NCBI RefSeq assembly: GCF_902459465.1
Contig: NC_047071.1
Coordinates: forward strand, 7,768,098-7,832,097
Source of the DNA: Asterias rubens
Taxonomy: Eukaryota > Echinodermata > Asteroidea > Forcipulatida > Asteriidae
Direction of reading: 5' to 3'
Length of the DNA: 64,000 nt
The position numbers and the translations under genes were made by a program. The notes under the pieces are model-generated. The model saw only the letters and a list, made by a program, of their open reading frames with translations. It did not search any database and was not told the DNA's origin. This document shows, in pieces, positions 21,705 to 34,200 of this stretch. Position 1 is the first letter of the stretch. Each line of letters starts with the position of its first letter.

Positions 21705-22025
21705 AGACGCCGCTTCCACTGCGATGGAAAAATGGCCGAGCGCGGATGGTCAATCGCAGACCATTCGTGGGTCAAACGTGGGAGGATCATCATGGGCGGG
21801 GTGGGATCTCCTAGGTAGGGAAGCTGCAAGCTCTCCCAACACTTATTTTGAACATGTTAACAGATAGACGTCGCTTATACACGATGGAAAAGTGGCCGAG
21901 AGCGTGACCAATCGCGAACCAATCGTGGGCCAAACGTCGGAGGATCTCCATGAGCGTGGTCGGGTCAGGGTGGGATCTAGGTCGGGAAGCTCAAGCTCTC
22001 CCCACGCTTATTTTTAACATGTACA
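21705..22025. repeat. Two tandem copies of a ~155-bp repeat
   Basis: Shared blocks include GATGGAAAAATGGCCGAGCG / GATGGAAAAGTGGCCGAGAG, AACGTGGGAGGATC / AACGTCGGAGGATC and AAGCTCTCCC followed by CTTATTTT. The copies start near 21707 and 21865. Confidence 0.75.
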
Positions 22026-22129
22026 AAATAAGCGTAGCCGATTCGTGGCCGACAATTTGCCAGCAAAGTCGTAGTGGAAACGCCATTATCGTACAAGCAG
22101 CGCGGTAGCATCGTGGTGAGATCTCTGTT

Positions 22130-22830
22130 GTTGTTATTAAAACGTAGCACCGTCGGCAACCATTTCGAAGTAGAAAACCGCTTGGTCGGCATTGGTCTTG
22201 GTGTTTTCGTCAGTAATCGTAGTGGGAGCGAGTCAGACACACTTTTTGCGTAGAAATAGTAAAGTTGGGCGGAGTCGTAAATTTTCCAAATTGCTTGATT
22301 TTGACGGCGATCATACCCCGACTTGATAATTTTTTTCGAGATCAGGGTGATTCGCACAATTGTGCGGCACCATAGGTCAGGCTACATTTAGGGCTCGGGC
22401 TACATTATGGTGCCGCACACACGATCTTCTTAAGGTCATAGTGCTATGCGAACGGATAAGACATCGCCACACGTCGACAAGTCGTACTAGAAGCGTACTA
22501 GAAGCGTAATATGGTCAGCATGCACCAGCGTAGTGGTATCGTCTTACAGTCTTCAAATAGGTTTGTGTAACAAAGTAGTATGATCCTGTACGTCGCAGCG
22601 GCAACGAAGTAGGAACGACTGCTTGGTCGGCATTGGTTTAATTGTAACCGTCGTGGCATCGAGTCAGCAATGCCTTTGACGTAGAAGCATCGCAGTACAG
22701 TCGTGATTTAGTCTGTAATTTGCAAAATTTATTGATTTTGACGGCGACTGTGCCCCGATTTGATAATTTTTTTCAGATCGGGGTGATCGGCATGATCTTG
22801 GTATATAAGGTCGTAGTGCTGTGTGAACGG
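22130..22830. repeat. Diverged ~300-bp direct repeat pair
   Basis: Copies at about 22130-22450 and 22555-22830 share CGCTTGGTCGGCATTGGT-like, GATTTTGACGGCGA, CCCCGA(C/T)TTGATAATTTTTTTC and AAGGTCATAGTGCTATG-like blocks in the same order. Class unknown, probably a transposon remnant. Confidence 0.65.
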
Positions 22831-23163
22831 GGTATTAGCGAGGTGATGAAAGAGGGTAAACAACTGCAGGCATACACTAAGTACACCACCACGTGACGTA
22901 TTAAAATATGAATCTCCAAAACTCGCATTGAAAAGGCAGTCGACTTTATTATTTGCTTTATAATCAACGGGACCACCTCAGAACAATTCATTTTGTTCAT
23001 TTTGGCAGTATGCCTTTAATACTTCAATTAGCCTTTTCAGATTATTATGGTTGACACTCTGTAGTACACTATTGGGTTTGGTTACAGGCAAAATTATAAC
23101 CAAAACAGTGTTATAGTATAACCTAATAGTGTCATAGTATAGTGTCCACCATACCTCAAAATT
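22831..23163. other. No feature recognised
   Basis: AT-rich DNA without a supported exon or repeat. Confidence 0.4.
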
Positions 23164-23560
23164 ACAATAATATAATATTGAAGTTTTATATAGGCACGTA
23201 TCTACCATCAATACTCAAGCGCTGAGGATAAACCAACTTTCAGACAGATATGTTATTGAAGTCATGAATCCTGAGACCCAATTATGTAGTGGGTTAACAA
23301 GGTGCTACGGCGCATACAGCAGCCACAGCCAGGAACACCGGAGCGAACCCCTTCTCTTTTCGATAAGTGCACTTGGTTCTTTATCATGCTATACACAACA
23401 ACACGTAGGACCGACAGCTTTACGTCCCATCTGAAGGACGAAGCAATGTGTCTTGCTCACGGACACAAGTGTCACGACTGGGGGATTCGAACCCACACTC
23501 TGCTGATCAAAAACACCAGAGTTTTAATCCGGTGCTCTTAACCGCTCGGCCACGACACTC
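23164..23560 (-). mobile_element. Full-length tRNA-derived SINE
   Basis: Read on the minus strand from 23560, the head contains GTGGCCGAGCGGTTAAGAGC (A-box region). Next come a GGATTAAAACTC anticodon-stem-like stretch with a long variable arm, and GTGGGTTCGAATCC (B box). This resembles a leucine-type tRNA. The body (GATGGGACGTAAAGC) and the AT-rich 3' end match the copy at 1-355. About 395 bp overall, the only copy here with a complete head. Confidence 0.85.
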
Positions 23561-24574
23561 CCAGAAATTGATACTTTAACAACATAGGATTTTGTTCAAA
23601 TCCCGCTTTGGTAATTGTTTTCTTTGTTCAACGCCCAAACTATTTAAGATTTTAACCCACTCAGTTTTACACGCGTTTTGTTTTGTCTGTGTCATTACTT
23701 AAGCATCCTAAAAATTGCCGTAATCCTATATAACCAGATAAAACTTTTGGAATCCAACATTCCCAAATTGTATGTAGTTTCCCCCAGTACTGTTGCACCC
23801 CACGTAACAATAGCGTGAATCGTGGAATGCAGTTATTTATAACTTGTTTTTTTATCACCCACTGAATACAAAAGGAAGCTAAATTTATACATTCTTGGAA
23901 AAAATATATGAATTCTTTAAAAGCTGAGCACAGTTTCCGCTTCACCTTTCACCCTTAACAACGTGCAATAAAAGGGCATAATCCCTGACGTTACACATGC
24001 AAATTAAAGCAAGCTGCTAAATTGTGCGGCCTTTCACTTTCGCATTGCACAGCACAGAGTTTAGAGTCCTGTATTGGGCTAAGTTGCAAACCGCGCGAAA
24101 CTATACGTAGTTGTCACTAAATCTTTATCCCGATTTAAAATACAACCGTAAGGCCAACTTCGAATTGTTTAGTGCAACACGGTTGGCACAGAGGAAGAGC
24201 TCTATACCGGGCTATGGAGCACGGTACACAGATCATTTTCACTGTTTGAAAAAATCTGAGGACTATCATTTGGGCTGTTTAAAAAGGATGAGATATACCC
24301 ATACTTTGCTCCCCTGCCCCTCGGTGAGTTATAACATGCCGCAGCAACCCCTCAGTTTGAGATGTACCATTACCCCAAACCCAGTGCAAAAGCTTCAACT
24401 TCATAAAACGAACTTGACGTGAGCAATTATACTTACTTTTACTTTAAAAATAATCTACGGCGATTCGGCCTTCTTCCTACTCTCGGAAGCTTGTGTCTGC
24501 AAAATAATGAGGTCCCATCCCATGTCTTTTTCACATTCAATGAACGGATACCGACTACCATCATGTGTCCTTAA

Positions 24575-24938
24575 AGCCATTGGACACTTTCGGTACAATT
24601 GTTTTTCTTAAAGTTCACAGATTTACAAATAACTTACAGGGTTTACAGAAGGTAATGGTGAAAGACTTCTCTTTAAATATTATTCCATGAAATGCTTTTC
24701 TTTTTGAGAAAACATTAAAACAGTTATCAATTCTCGATATCGAGAATTACGGATTTATTTTAAACACATGTATTAACACGGCGAAACGTGTGGAAACAAG
24801 GGTTTTCCCGTTATTTTCTCCTGACTCCGATGACCAATTGAGCCTAAATTTTCACAGGTTTGTTATTTTATATAGAAGTTGTGTGATACACGAAGTGTGG
24901 GCCTTGGACAATACTGTTTACCGAAAGTGTCCAATGGC
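24575..24938 (+). mobile_element. MITE family B, complete
   Basis: The inverted ends AGCCATTGGACACTTTCGGT and ACCGAAAGTGTCCAATGGCT are flanked by TTAA at 24571-24574 and 24939-24942. The right flank (GCAAGACACG) continues as SINE body, so B landed in a truncated SINE. Confidence 0.85.
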
Positions 24939-24942
24939 TTTA

Positions 24943-25127
24943 AGCAAGACACGTAACTATTGCTTGGTCCTTCGGATGGGACGTTACGCCGCTGGTCCCG
25001 TGTATTGTGTAACGCACGTAAAAGAACTCAGTGCACTTATAGAAAAGAGAATAGGCTTGCCCCGGTGTTCTTGGTTTGTTTGCTGCATATTGCGCTAAAG
25101 CACGCTGTAAACCATTACACAGTGCTT
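24943..25127 (+). mobile_element. SINE body fragment between two MITEs
   Basis: It matches the 1-355 SINE from GCAAGACAC through CCTTCGGATGGGACG to the AGTGC(A/T)TTTATAG-like 3' region. Family B lies on its left and family A begins at the TTAA on its right (25128-25131). Confidence 0.8.
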
Positions 25128-25131
25128 TTAA

Positions 25132-25508
25132 AGGCAGTGGACACTATTGGTAATTACTCAGAATAATTATTAGCATAAAACCTTACTTGGTAACGAGTAA
25201 TTGGGAGAAGTTGATGGTATAAAACATTGTGAGAAATGGCTCCCTCTGAAGTGACATAGTTTTTTAGAAAGAAGTAATTTTCCGCGAATTTGATTTCGAG
25301 ACCTCAAGTTTAGAATTTGAGGTCTCGAAATCAAGCATCTGAAAGCACACAACTTCGTGTGACAAGGGTGGTTTTTCCTCATTATTATCTCGCAACTTCG
25401 ACGACCGATTGAGCTCAAATTTTTACAGGTTTGTTATTTTATGCACATGTTGAGATACACCAACTGTGAAAGCTAGTCTTTGACAGTTACCAATAGTGTC
25501 CACTGTCT
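25132..25508 (-). mobile_element. MITE family A, complete
   Basis: The ends AGGCAGTGGACACTATTGGT and ACCAATAGTGTCCACTGTCT are inverted copies flanked by TTAA (25128-25131, 25509-25512). The centre holds the GATTTCGAGACCTCAAGTTT / GAGGTCTCGAAATCAA hairpin. Confidence 0.9.
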
Positions 25509-25512
25509 TTAA

Positions 25513-26374
25513 AAAGGAATAGGTTTCATACTTCAAATCTTTGCTCCAACTACCCTGAAAGAAAAATAAATACGCCCATTGTTTGTGTGATAAAGCTCTT
25601 TATATTATTATAATGGCATCCGACCAGTAAAACTTCAAGGCTTACCTAGAACTGTGCACTTGTTTCCTATGGTTTCCTATGGAGGTTTGTGGTACGCGCT
25701 ACCCGAAATTTCCGTTGCTGTTCCACTCGACGTTCAATTGGCAGGGTTGCAAGACTTTCTATCTGGATGATGCTATTTAAAAGGCTATAGTGATTTTCAT
25801 TTATGCGATATGCTTGCGTGTACAATACAACACTCACGATTCGAGGCTCCACGGTGACTGGTCCCAAATACCCCCGGTCACTGGTCTTACAGGTTCAATG
25901 GTTTCATGGGAAAGTCCCTAGTAAAATTCACACATTCAGGAGACGTTTACCAAACCCTAACCCTAACCCTAACTCTAATTGACACATTGGTGGAATAGAT
26001 ATGGGCCAGGCAGCTTGACATTGTATCTCATTTTGTGCTTGGAATCCCAGGATTATATTTTAGAGGGCTGAGTACTTCTGTCAAAGAGTAAATTTAAATG
26101 TGTGGCTATCCTCATTATAATTATTAAAGTAATCTCGTTTGCATAATCCCCTGGAATCATTCACCAAGCACAGCCCTCAAGACGGAAGTGGCACTATGTT
26201 ATTAAGGTTTTCCATAATTGTATCCTGACTAAAGATAGGAAAACTCTAGAGATCCAAGATGGCCGCAAAGATGGCCGCCAAGATGGCCGCCAAAATTAGT
26301 ATAGGGTGCGTTCGTTTAGCTTCCCTGGGTCTACCCTGATTGTGGAGTGGGTCACTTGGGGGTGACCTGGGTTT
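25513..26374. other. Gene-free stretch with telomere-like and GATGGCCGC repeats
   Basis: It contains three CCCTAA units (about 25954-25972) and three GATGGCCGC(C/A)AA units (about 26260-26292). No exon supported. Confidence 0.5.
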
Positions 26375-27171
26375 GTGATGTAAAAGGTTTTATGAAATAT
26401 TTTTGTTTTTTGGTGGGGTGGAGTTGTAACTATTACCTAAAAAAAAACAGTTTCTCAGACCCCGAAATCGGCCTAAAGTGGCCTAAACACAAATGAACTG
26501 TTACCATGGCAACGTGTTATATTATGATTTGAAATATAAATGTTGTTTATTTGGACCCCAAGTCCCTACCATCCACAAAGTATAAGAAAAATATTCATTT
26601 TTTTTTACCGTGGACTCGTATGTCAATATTATGTGAAAAGACCCTTAAAAAGGCATTTTTCACGTTTTTGGGAAAAAAGTCTAGTTTTGAGGCAGTACTG
26701 TCACAACAGGATACAATTGCCCAAGTTTTTGACACCAGATATGGAAAGACCAATATTGGCCCTAATCACAGCCGAAAGGAAAATTTTCTGAGACCCCTGG
26801 CAAGTTGACATTTTGGGGTCCGAAAATAGGGTAAAAATGTCGATTTTGCAAGTTCTAAAAACATACTGTAATGTAATGCATGATGCAAAAATAGCACAAG
26901 GGTGATATTTAAAGCAATAATTGTTTTTTCTCAAGGAAGGCCAAGGATGATTCTTTGTAGTGATATAAAAGGTTTTTTGAAATAATTTTGCATTTTGGTG
27001 GGGTGGAGTTGTAAATATGAGCTAAAAACCAGTTTTTCAAACCCCCAAATCGGCCTAAAATGGCCAAAAACAACAGGCTATATAAAATGCGATTTTGTTT
27101 ACTTGCACCCCAAGGCCCTTCCACCCACAAAGTATTAACAAAAAGCATTTTTTGACCGTGAGCAACTATAT
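26375..27171. repeat. Diverged direct repeat pair around GGTGGGGTGGAGTTGTAA
   Basis: Copies at about 26375-26640 and 26975-27165 share GGTGGGGTGGAGTTGTAA, AAATCGGCCTAAA(G/A)TGGCC and CA(T/C)CCACAAAGTAT in order. Probably an unclassified transposon; no coding support. Confidence 0.7.
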
Positions 27172-27310
27172 ATTTCAAGGCATGTTTGTGTAGATCATTG
27201 TATTCTACTTTTTCAACATCTTTCTACCCATATGCATTTTATAACAAACGGCTACAGAACGCTTTTCAAAGACCAACTCGACCGATCCAAGGCAACGTGT
27301 TCCTTCAACA
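27172..27310. mobile_element. Right half of a MITE family C copy
   Basis: TTCAAGGCATGTTTGTGTAG, CATCTTTCTACCCATATGCA, AGACCAACTCGACCGATCCA and AGGCAACGTGTTCCTT correspond to the family C right half. The terminal TTAA has mutated to TCAA. Confidence 0.75.
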
Positions 27311-28225
27311 CACACGATTAAGGTTTGTCTGCACGATTTCGTTAAATGCTACAAAAGGGACTTTTTCGGAGACCGTTATTTTTGTACAACGATGATCATT
27401 TTTATAGTCCGAAATTTCTTACTTCTGAACAATTAAAAATTCACCTATGGTTTTTGTCATTACAATTAAGCATTCCTCGTTTATACTGTCACGTTGTTAT
27501 ATTTTTACATGGCTGGGTTTTCACGATATGATTTTTTGAAAATGTGCCCTCCAAGCTCATTATAATATGCAAAACTGCGACTGTCTGGCATACGCTGCAA
27601 ATGAAAGAAAGGACTTTTCCGAACGGTGCGCACTGACTGAATTTCGGAAGGAAACCAGTTTCTGTCAGTGCTTAAAATAGCAATAATGTAATGAAAAATA
27701 ATGTTTGTCTCAGTGATAATGAGACGAAAATTATTTTATTCATGTAAAAACATATTTTCATGACATTGTTTTACTCATTTAACAAAAACTACAGCACCTC
27801 AGCAACTTATATTTTAAGGTACGCCAAATTGTCTGCTATCATAATATCTTCAAACTGTGAAGTTTAATGTAAATCTGTAGACATTGTGTTTGTGTTACAA
27901 AAAGTACCCAAATCCTTCACATGGTCCCAGTTGATGACAAACTGACCTTGATTTGATCAATAGGAACACTATTTGATAACGTGTTCTTTGTATTGATCAC
28001 ATTTGTTGTATAATCTCAAATCGTTTTAAAGTTCGAAATTTATGCTTGCTTGCAATATATGGCGTTATGTTGTTTGTTCATTTGGCCGTCCATAGCTTGC
28101 GTTTTGGGTTGATTGCCCTTTGACCCGTCACTGCGCGAAATGTAAACATTGTCTGCAAACAAGAAAAGAGTGCAATACTATGTGGAAAGGCACTGCTTGG
28201 TGTTGTTGAAAACAGTTGACAAAAT
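27311..28225. other. Upstream region of the GH3 gene, no exon recognised
   Basis: AT-rich DNA. The promoter of the gene starting at 28226 should lie in its right part, but I see no clear TATA box at a fixed distance from a start site. Confidence 0.4.
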
Positions 28226-31200
28226 ATGGCGAAATACTCTGGTTACCTCTGTCTACCCTTCATCTTTTGGTTATCAAACATCATATGTTTACTCAGAGCA
28301 GTATCATCGCAAGCAGCTTTTCCTTTCAAAAATGCTTCACTTTCTTGGGAGGAGCGACTGGATGATTTGGTTTCTCGTCTAGAGGTACCGGACATTGTGC
28401 TTCAGTTGACCCGTGGTGGAGCTGGACCCAACGGCCCAGCTCCTGCCATTGCACGGTTAGGTATCAGTCCCTATAACTGGAACACGGAGTGCATTCATGG
28501 GGACGGTGAGGCAGGAAATGCAACATCTTTCCCTCAGGCGTTGGGCCTGGCAGCCACATTTGAGTAAGCGTTCCGGTTTCAATTCAATTAGCATGTTCAC
28601 AATTCTTAATATTTATTTCAATTTCACTCGGTTATTCCTCCATGGTAAAATTGAAGCAGATCTGTTTAGCCCTGGTAGGACGTCGCGTTGCCTGCAGCTG
28701 AGGAGTCCAACCTGGGCTAATCTGTTTGTTATGACAGAGGCCTGATTAACAAATTTTAAAAGCAAGCACATCTACAATGATAATCAATAATGGTCAATGA
28801 GGTCAATACTAGACCCAGTAACTGGGGTGCTTGAACTTCTTTTAAGCTTTTTCTTTTGTGTTGACATGATATCTGCGGCTGAACTATGGAAAATGTCAAA
28901 AGATTGAAGAAGCACAGCCAGTGCCCCAATTACGTACCACCTAGTCCTAGAACTATGAGGTTCTGCTATCGTCTCCATGGAGACGATAGCAGAATGAACC
29001 GCATAGTTTAAGGAGTACCCAGTTACTGCTGGTAAAATAACTCACAGCTCTCATCGTAACATGAATCATGATGCTTTGTGAAATCCTGAACTAAATAGGC
29101 CTGAGCACAATTATTGTTTCGTGATTCTTAATCATAATGGTTTGCACTGTCTGGTTTATAAACTTTTACTCTTTTCCAGTGTGAATTTAATTTATGAAGT
29201 AGCCAAGGCGACTAGTGAGGAAGTCCGAGCCAAGTACAACAACTTAACACAGCATGGTATCTACCGTGATCATGGTGGGTTAAGTTGTTTCAGCCCTGTG
29301 GTCAACATAATGAGACATCCTCTATGGGGGCGTAATCAGGTACCGGTATTATATAGTCCAATTCTTATAAGATTCTTAAAGATCTTACTTATTCGCATAT
29401 ATTTTTATATGAGATTCTTATATAAGATTCTTATAAGAATGCTCTCAGGATTTTGGAATATTCTTCTATGATTCTTATATAAGATTCTTATAAGATTCTT
29501 ATAAGATTCATTACAAGATTCATGACAAGATCTTACTAGGTTGCATATTATGAGAATCTTATAAGAATCTTAAAAGAATCTTAAAGAATTTAAAAGTCTG
29601 TTGAAATGCTGGAAACAAATATTTTTGCTGGAAAAGTCTGTTTGTAATATATCACCATACATACAAAATGATAAAACAAATTTTGTCACAAAAATGTCTC
29701 TAACATTTGAATCAGAACTTACAACATCATATTTTTCTTGACTGACTTTTAGGAAACATATGGTGAGGATCCATTCTTAACTGGAGTAGCAGCCAAGGCA
29801 TTTATTAATGGACTACGTGGCACACATGAGAGAATACTACGCACTAGTGCTGGATGTAAACACTTTGATGTACACAGTGGGCCAGAAGATATCCCATCCT
29901 CAAGATTCACATTCAATGCTGTGGTACGATAGTGTTGGCTTGTTGAAAAGTGGTTTGATTTATTACTCTAACTACGTTTCTTTTCTGCAATGGTATGTCC
30001 AAGTAGTTAAAGCTTCATGTAGTTGCCATTTGGACCATGTATACACTAACTTATCTTTAAGTGTTTAACTTGAATCCTTGAAAAACATTATCAACATCTC
30101 ACCACCATCTTAGAGCAAGCCTGATATTTGTCCTACTTTAGTCAGTTTTTGTATTTGTTTGCCTGTAGAAAAGTCTGAAAACTGTTACTAATTATGCCTA
30201 AAAAGTCTATTAGAGCCAGAAACATGTAGGTCAGCCATTGTACTTGATAACATTTTCCTACCATTTTGGTGGTTTTGTTGGGCAAATTTCGCAGTGAAAT
30301 GTTTCTCATACACTAACGAAAGCTGCTGTTTGTTTTAAGAGTGGTTTACCAAACGTAAAAGACCAAGCTTCATCAGCATGATGATTATTTAAAACAAGTT
30401 GCTTTTCTATCTTCAAGACGGCAGCTTAATCCCAATAGACTAAACAGTGTAGTTTGTTTTGTCAAAATGCACTGTTTGGTTGTCAAGTGGTTCTCTTGGA
30501 CATATTTTGGTATAACATTGGTTTATGCATGCAACGAAGGGGATTGGGTTTTCAGTTGTGCAAATAGTTTGATTGTATTTTGGGGGAAACTTGTCAGCTA
30601 AATGTTAAACTTTCGTCTTGTTCATTATTTCGACTTTACAGGTAACAGATGAGGATCTTTATATGACATATCTTCCAGCATTTCGTGAGTGTGTGAAGGC
30701 AGGATCTTATGGTATCATGTGTAGCTATAATAGGTGAGATTGTCAATTAAGCTGGTATGATTCAGGTTTCTGAGTGTACTCATTGTTAAAGTGTGTAAGA
30801 GGTATCAGTCTTTGGGTCTCGCAGTGTACTCATATAGTGTGTGTGTAATAGATCTTTCTCAATACACTTCCAAATATACGTTTCAATAAGCTCTGCCCTG
30901 TTACAATGTATGAATTGACAAAACACAAGCATGAATATGATTGTATCCCAAATCGCACAAGTGCAAATAGAAAAGCCGTGTTGCACATTATGTGGTTCAC
31001 ACAGTACACAGCTCTGTGAATGAGGGGCAATGATCAACTTGCACATCATTGGCTGTCAGATGCGTGGATGCTATAGTAATGCAGCAATAACTGTATGCAA
31101 CTGCAGTTTGTGTATTTATTTTGATTTGAAGTATGTACAGTTCCATAATATGTTTTTTCTGCCCTGACCCTTGGCAATGTTTCTTTTTGTTGACAGTATT

Positions 31201-34200
31201 AATGGTGTCCCTTCATGCGTTAACAAGAGGTTTCTCACTGACATCCTCCGCACTGAGTTTGGATTCCAAGGATATGTAGTCAGCGACCAGAAAGCAGTGG
31301 AGTATGTCCTGACAAAGCACACATACACACAGACTGCACTAGAGACCGCAGTAGCCGCAGTCAAAGCAGGATGTAACCTGGAGTTATGTTACTCAGCTCA
31401 TAATGTGTATACCAATCTCACTAAGGCATTACAGCTAGGCCTGGTGGCTGAGACGGAGCTCAGAGCCTTGGTCAGACCTCTGTTCTACACCAGACTGAGA
31501 TTGGGGGAGTTTGACCCACCTGCAATGAATCCTTATGCTGGTTTCGATGCTAAGGATATTGTGGAGTCTGAACCTCACAGGAATGTAGCAATTACGGCAG
31601 CTATAAAGTCATTTGTCTTGCTGAAGAATAAGGGAGGTGTTCTACCAGTGGCCAAAATCCATACATTAGCTGTAAGTTGTTATAGCTTTAAAAAGATCAG
31701 TTTTCACCCCACATTGAAAAAAACATTGTTATAGATCGAGAGGGTTCTGCTTATGAAGACTACATTAGAAGTAATGAATCTTTTCTTCTCTGTGTTTTTG
31801 TTTTGCTGTCCTCTTATAACAACGTTTCTGTTATTGAGAGGTAAATTGGCCGTTCCAAGTGATCTCTTATAAAGAGAGTTGACTGTAGTTGCACCTCCAA
31901 AATGAGATTACTGATGACTTGAGTTGCAGCAGGATCGAAGCATTGTTCAAGGGGATCCTGGTCTAGTGTCCAGTCTTCATGCTTCATCTAGTGAATAATC
32001 CCCCACAGTACTTTTTTCTGAAGACGATCAGGTCATGACCTGATCCAATTGAAATGTTTAGTTGTTACACTAACTGGTTCTTTTCAGAACCACCTCAGCT
32101 CATCAAAGATATAACATGGAATCGCCCCAAACCTTAGTTTTCCTACCTTTGAGAACTTCAAATCCTTTTTTTTATTAAAAGAACGACCAACAAAGATTTT
32201 CGATATTTTTTCTCCCTCTCTTCTCTCTTGGTTCTTTTCAGAACCACCTCAGCTCATAAAAGATATAACATGGAATCGCCCCAAACCTTAGTTTTCCTAC
32301 CTTTGAGAATTTCAAATCCTTTTTTTTATTAAAAGAACGACCAACAAAGATTTTCAATATTTTTTCTCCCTATCTTCTCTCTTAACTCCAGGTAGTGGGT
32401 CCATTTGCAGATTCTCCCCAAGAAATAATGGGTAGTTATAAACCTATGACTGATCCCAAGTTTATAACAACTCCAAGGACTGGTCTGAAGAATCTTGCTC
32501 AAGTAAACCAATACGCTGCAGGATGTAACAATCCAATATGTGACACTTATAACCAGTTGGATGTAATGAAGGCAGTGACTGGTGCAGATTTGATTGTAGT
32601 CTGTCTTGGTACAGGTGAGTAGTGTTGGTTTTTTTTAAGGTCAAAATTTGCATTTAATTTCGATTGAATGAAAAAAGTCCATATTTTTTATGGATTTTTT
32701 TGGCTATACTGGGTAAAATGTAGTTCATAAACTTAGTTTTTAAATGGTCCTCAGTATATCTTTATAGTACACATTTTTTGATTTATTGTATGTGTTTTGA
32801 ATGACACGTCAACAAAAGTTGCGAAGGTAGTCACTCTGCTCTGCCAACCAGCCTCCTAGTGGATGATACCCATGCCTATATCTTTACGGACTGCGGTGAG
32901 GGGGGTAATCCTGTTTCAGCACTAGGTAGGAGAAGGTGGCAGCATGACCCTACTGACATTGAATCTGCATGGGTCGACATCCCAAAGCAGTAAAGTGTAG
33001 CCCTCACCTTCAAGTGGCTGTCTGGACTTGTGAGTTGGGAGATACCTCGTAGAAAAGAAAGGAAAGTCAAATCTAGTACTACATGGATGATATCCTAGTG
33101 CTACTTTTATACTTCTCATTTTGTGATGTGACTTTCCTCTTTAGTACTTCTGTCATGATCTTCTTCAATATTGGAGGAATAGTGTTAAAGAAAATGTTCT
33201 TATTGTTTTTCATTGTTTCTTACCATTTGAAGGAGTAAGTGTTGAAAGTGAGGGTAATGATAGAAGAAGTATGTCTCTACCTGGTCATCAGCTTCAACTT
33301 CTTCAAGATGCTGTCAAATATGGTATGATGGTTAATACTAAGACATAAATTGTTTGTTGAGCCCATCTTCTTTATGAAATTTCCAGAGAGGAAGAAGTGA
33401 ATGTTCTTAATAAATATTCTTATAATTTTATTATACTTTTAGGATGAAAATAACTCAAATGGACAACTGCATTTAGTTTTCTAGATGTTCAGTTTTCCCA
33501 CTCCGTGATGAACCACATACTAGTTGGATAATTTGTTTCTATAAAATTGCAGCTGCTAAAAAAGGAAGCAGTAATCAAGAATTACACACTAAGGTTGAGG
33601 GCCAGGGTCAAAAGTCCCCACTATTGTTCTTGGAGGGTGAGGTTTGATGAGATGTTTTCAAAAGTTATTTATGAGTTCAAAGCAAAGTTGTTGTTTTTTT
33701 ACTTAAAAACCCAAAATGCTCTTTGGATAGATTCTAAGTGATGAATAACACCTTCTCATGTTTATAGCACTGGACACATTTTGTATAATTGTTCAAGATC
33801 ACTAGGTATTTCCCAACATATGCATAAAATAAAAAACCTGTAAAAATTTTGGCTCAATTGGTCATCGAATTTGTAAGAGAAAGAAAAAATAACCTTGTTA
33901 CATTACTTTGTGTGCTTGCAGATGCATAATAAATGGCTTCAGCTGAAGTCATTTATTTTTTGAGTGAGAAATTACTTCTTTCTCACAACTATGTTACTTC
34001 AGAGGGAGCCTTTTCTCAAAATGTTTTATACCATCATTGTTTCCACTGCTCATTACCAAGTAAGTTTTTATGCTAACAAATATTTTGAGTATTTACCAAA
34101 AGTGTCCAGTGCCTAAAAAGAGGACTCATGCTTGATAATTAACCTGTGAATCTGTTAACAATGTTTCTTCATCAGCGTCAGGTAAGCCAGTTGTTCTCCT

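Noticed and set aside
24437-24495. Possible 5'UTR exon of the PDZ-like gene (acceptor TTTTGCAG, donor GTAAGTAT), with an ISRE-like TTTCACTTTC at 24032-24041
   Set aside because: An untranslated exon cannot be supported from sequence alone, and single 10-bp sites occur by chance. RNA evidence would decide.
25954-25972. Interstitial telomere (CCCTAA)
   Set aside because: Only about three units; too short to argue for a chromosome fusion or end-healing event.
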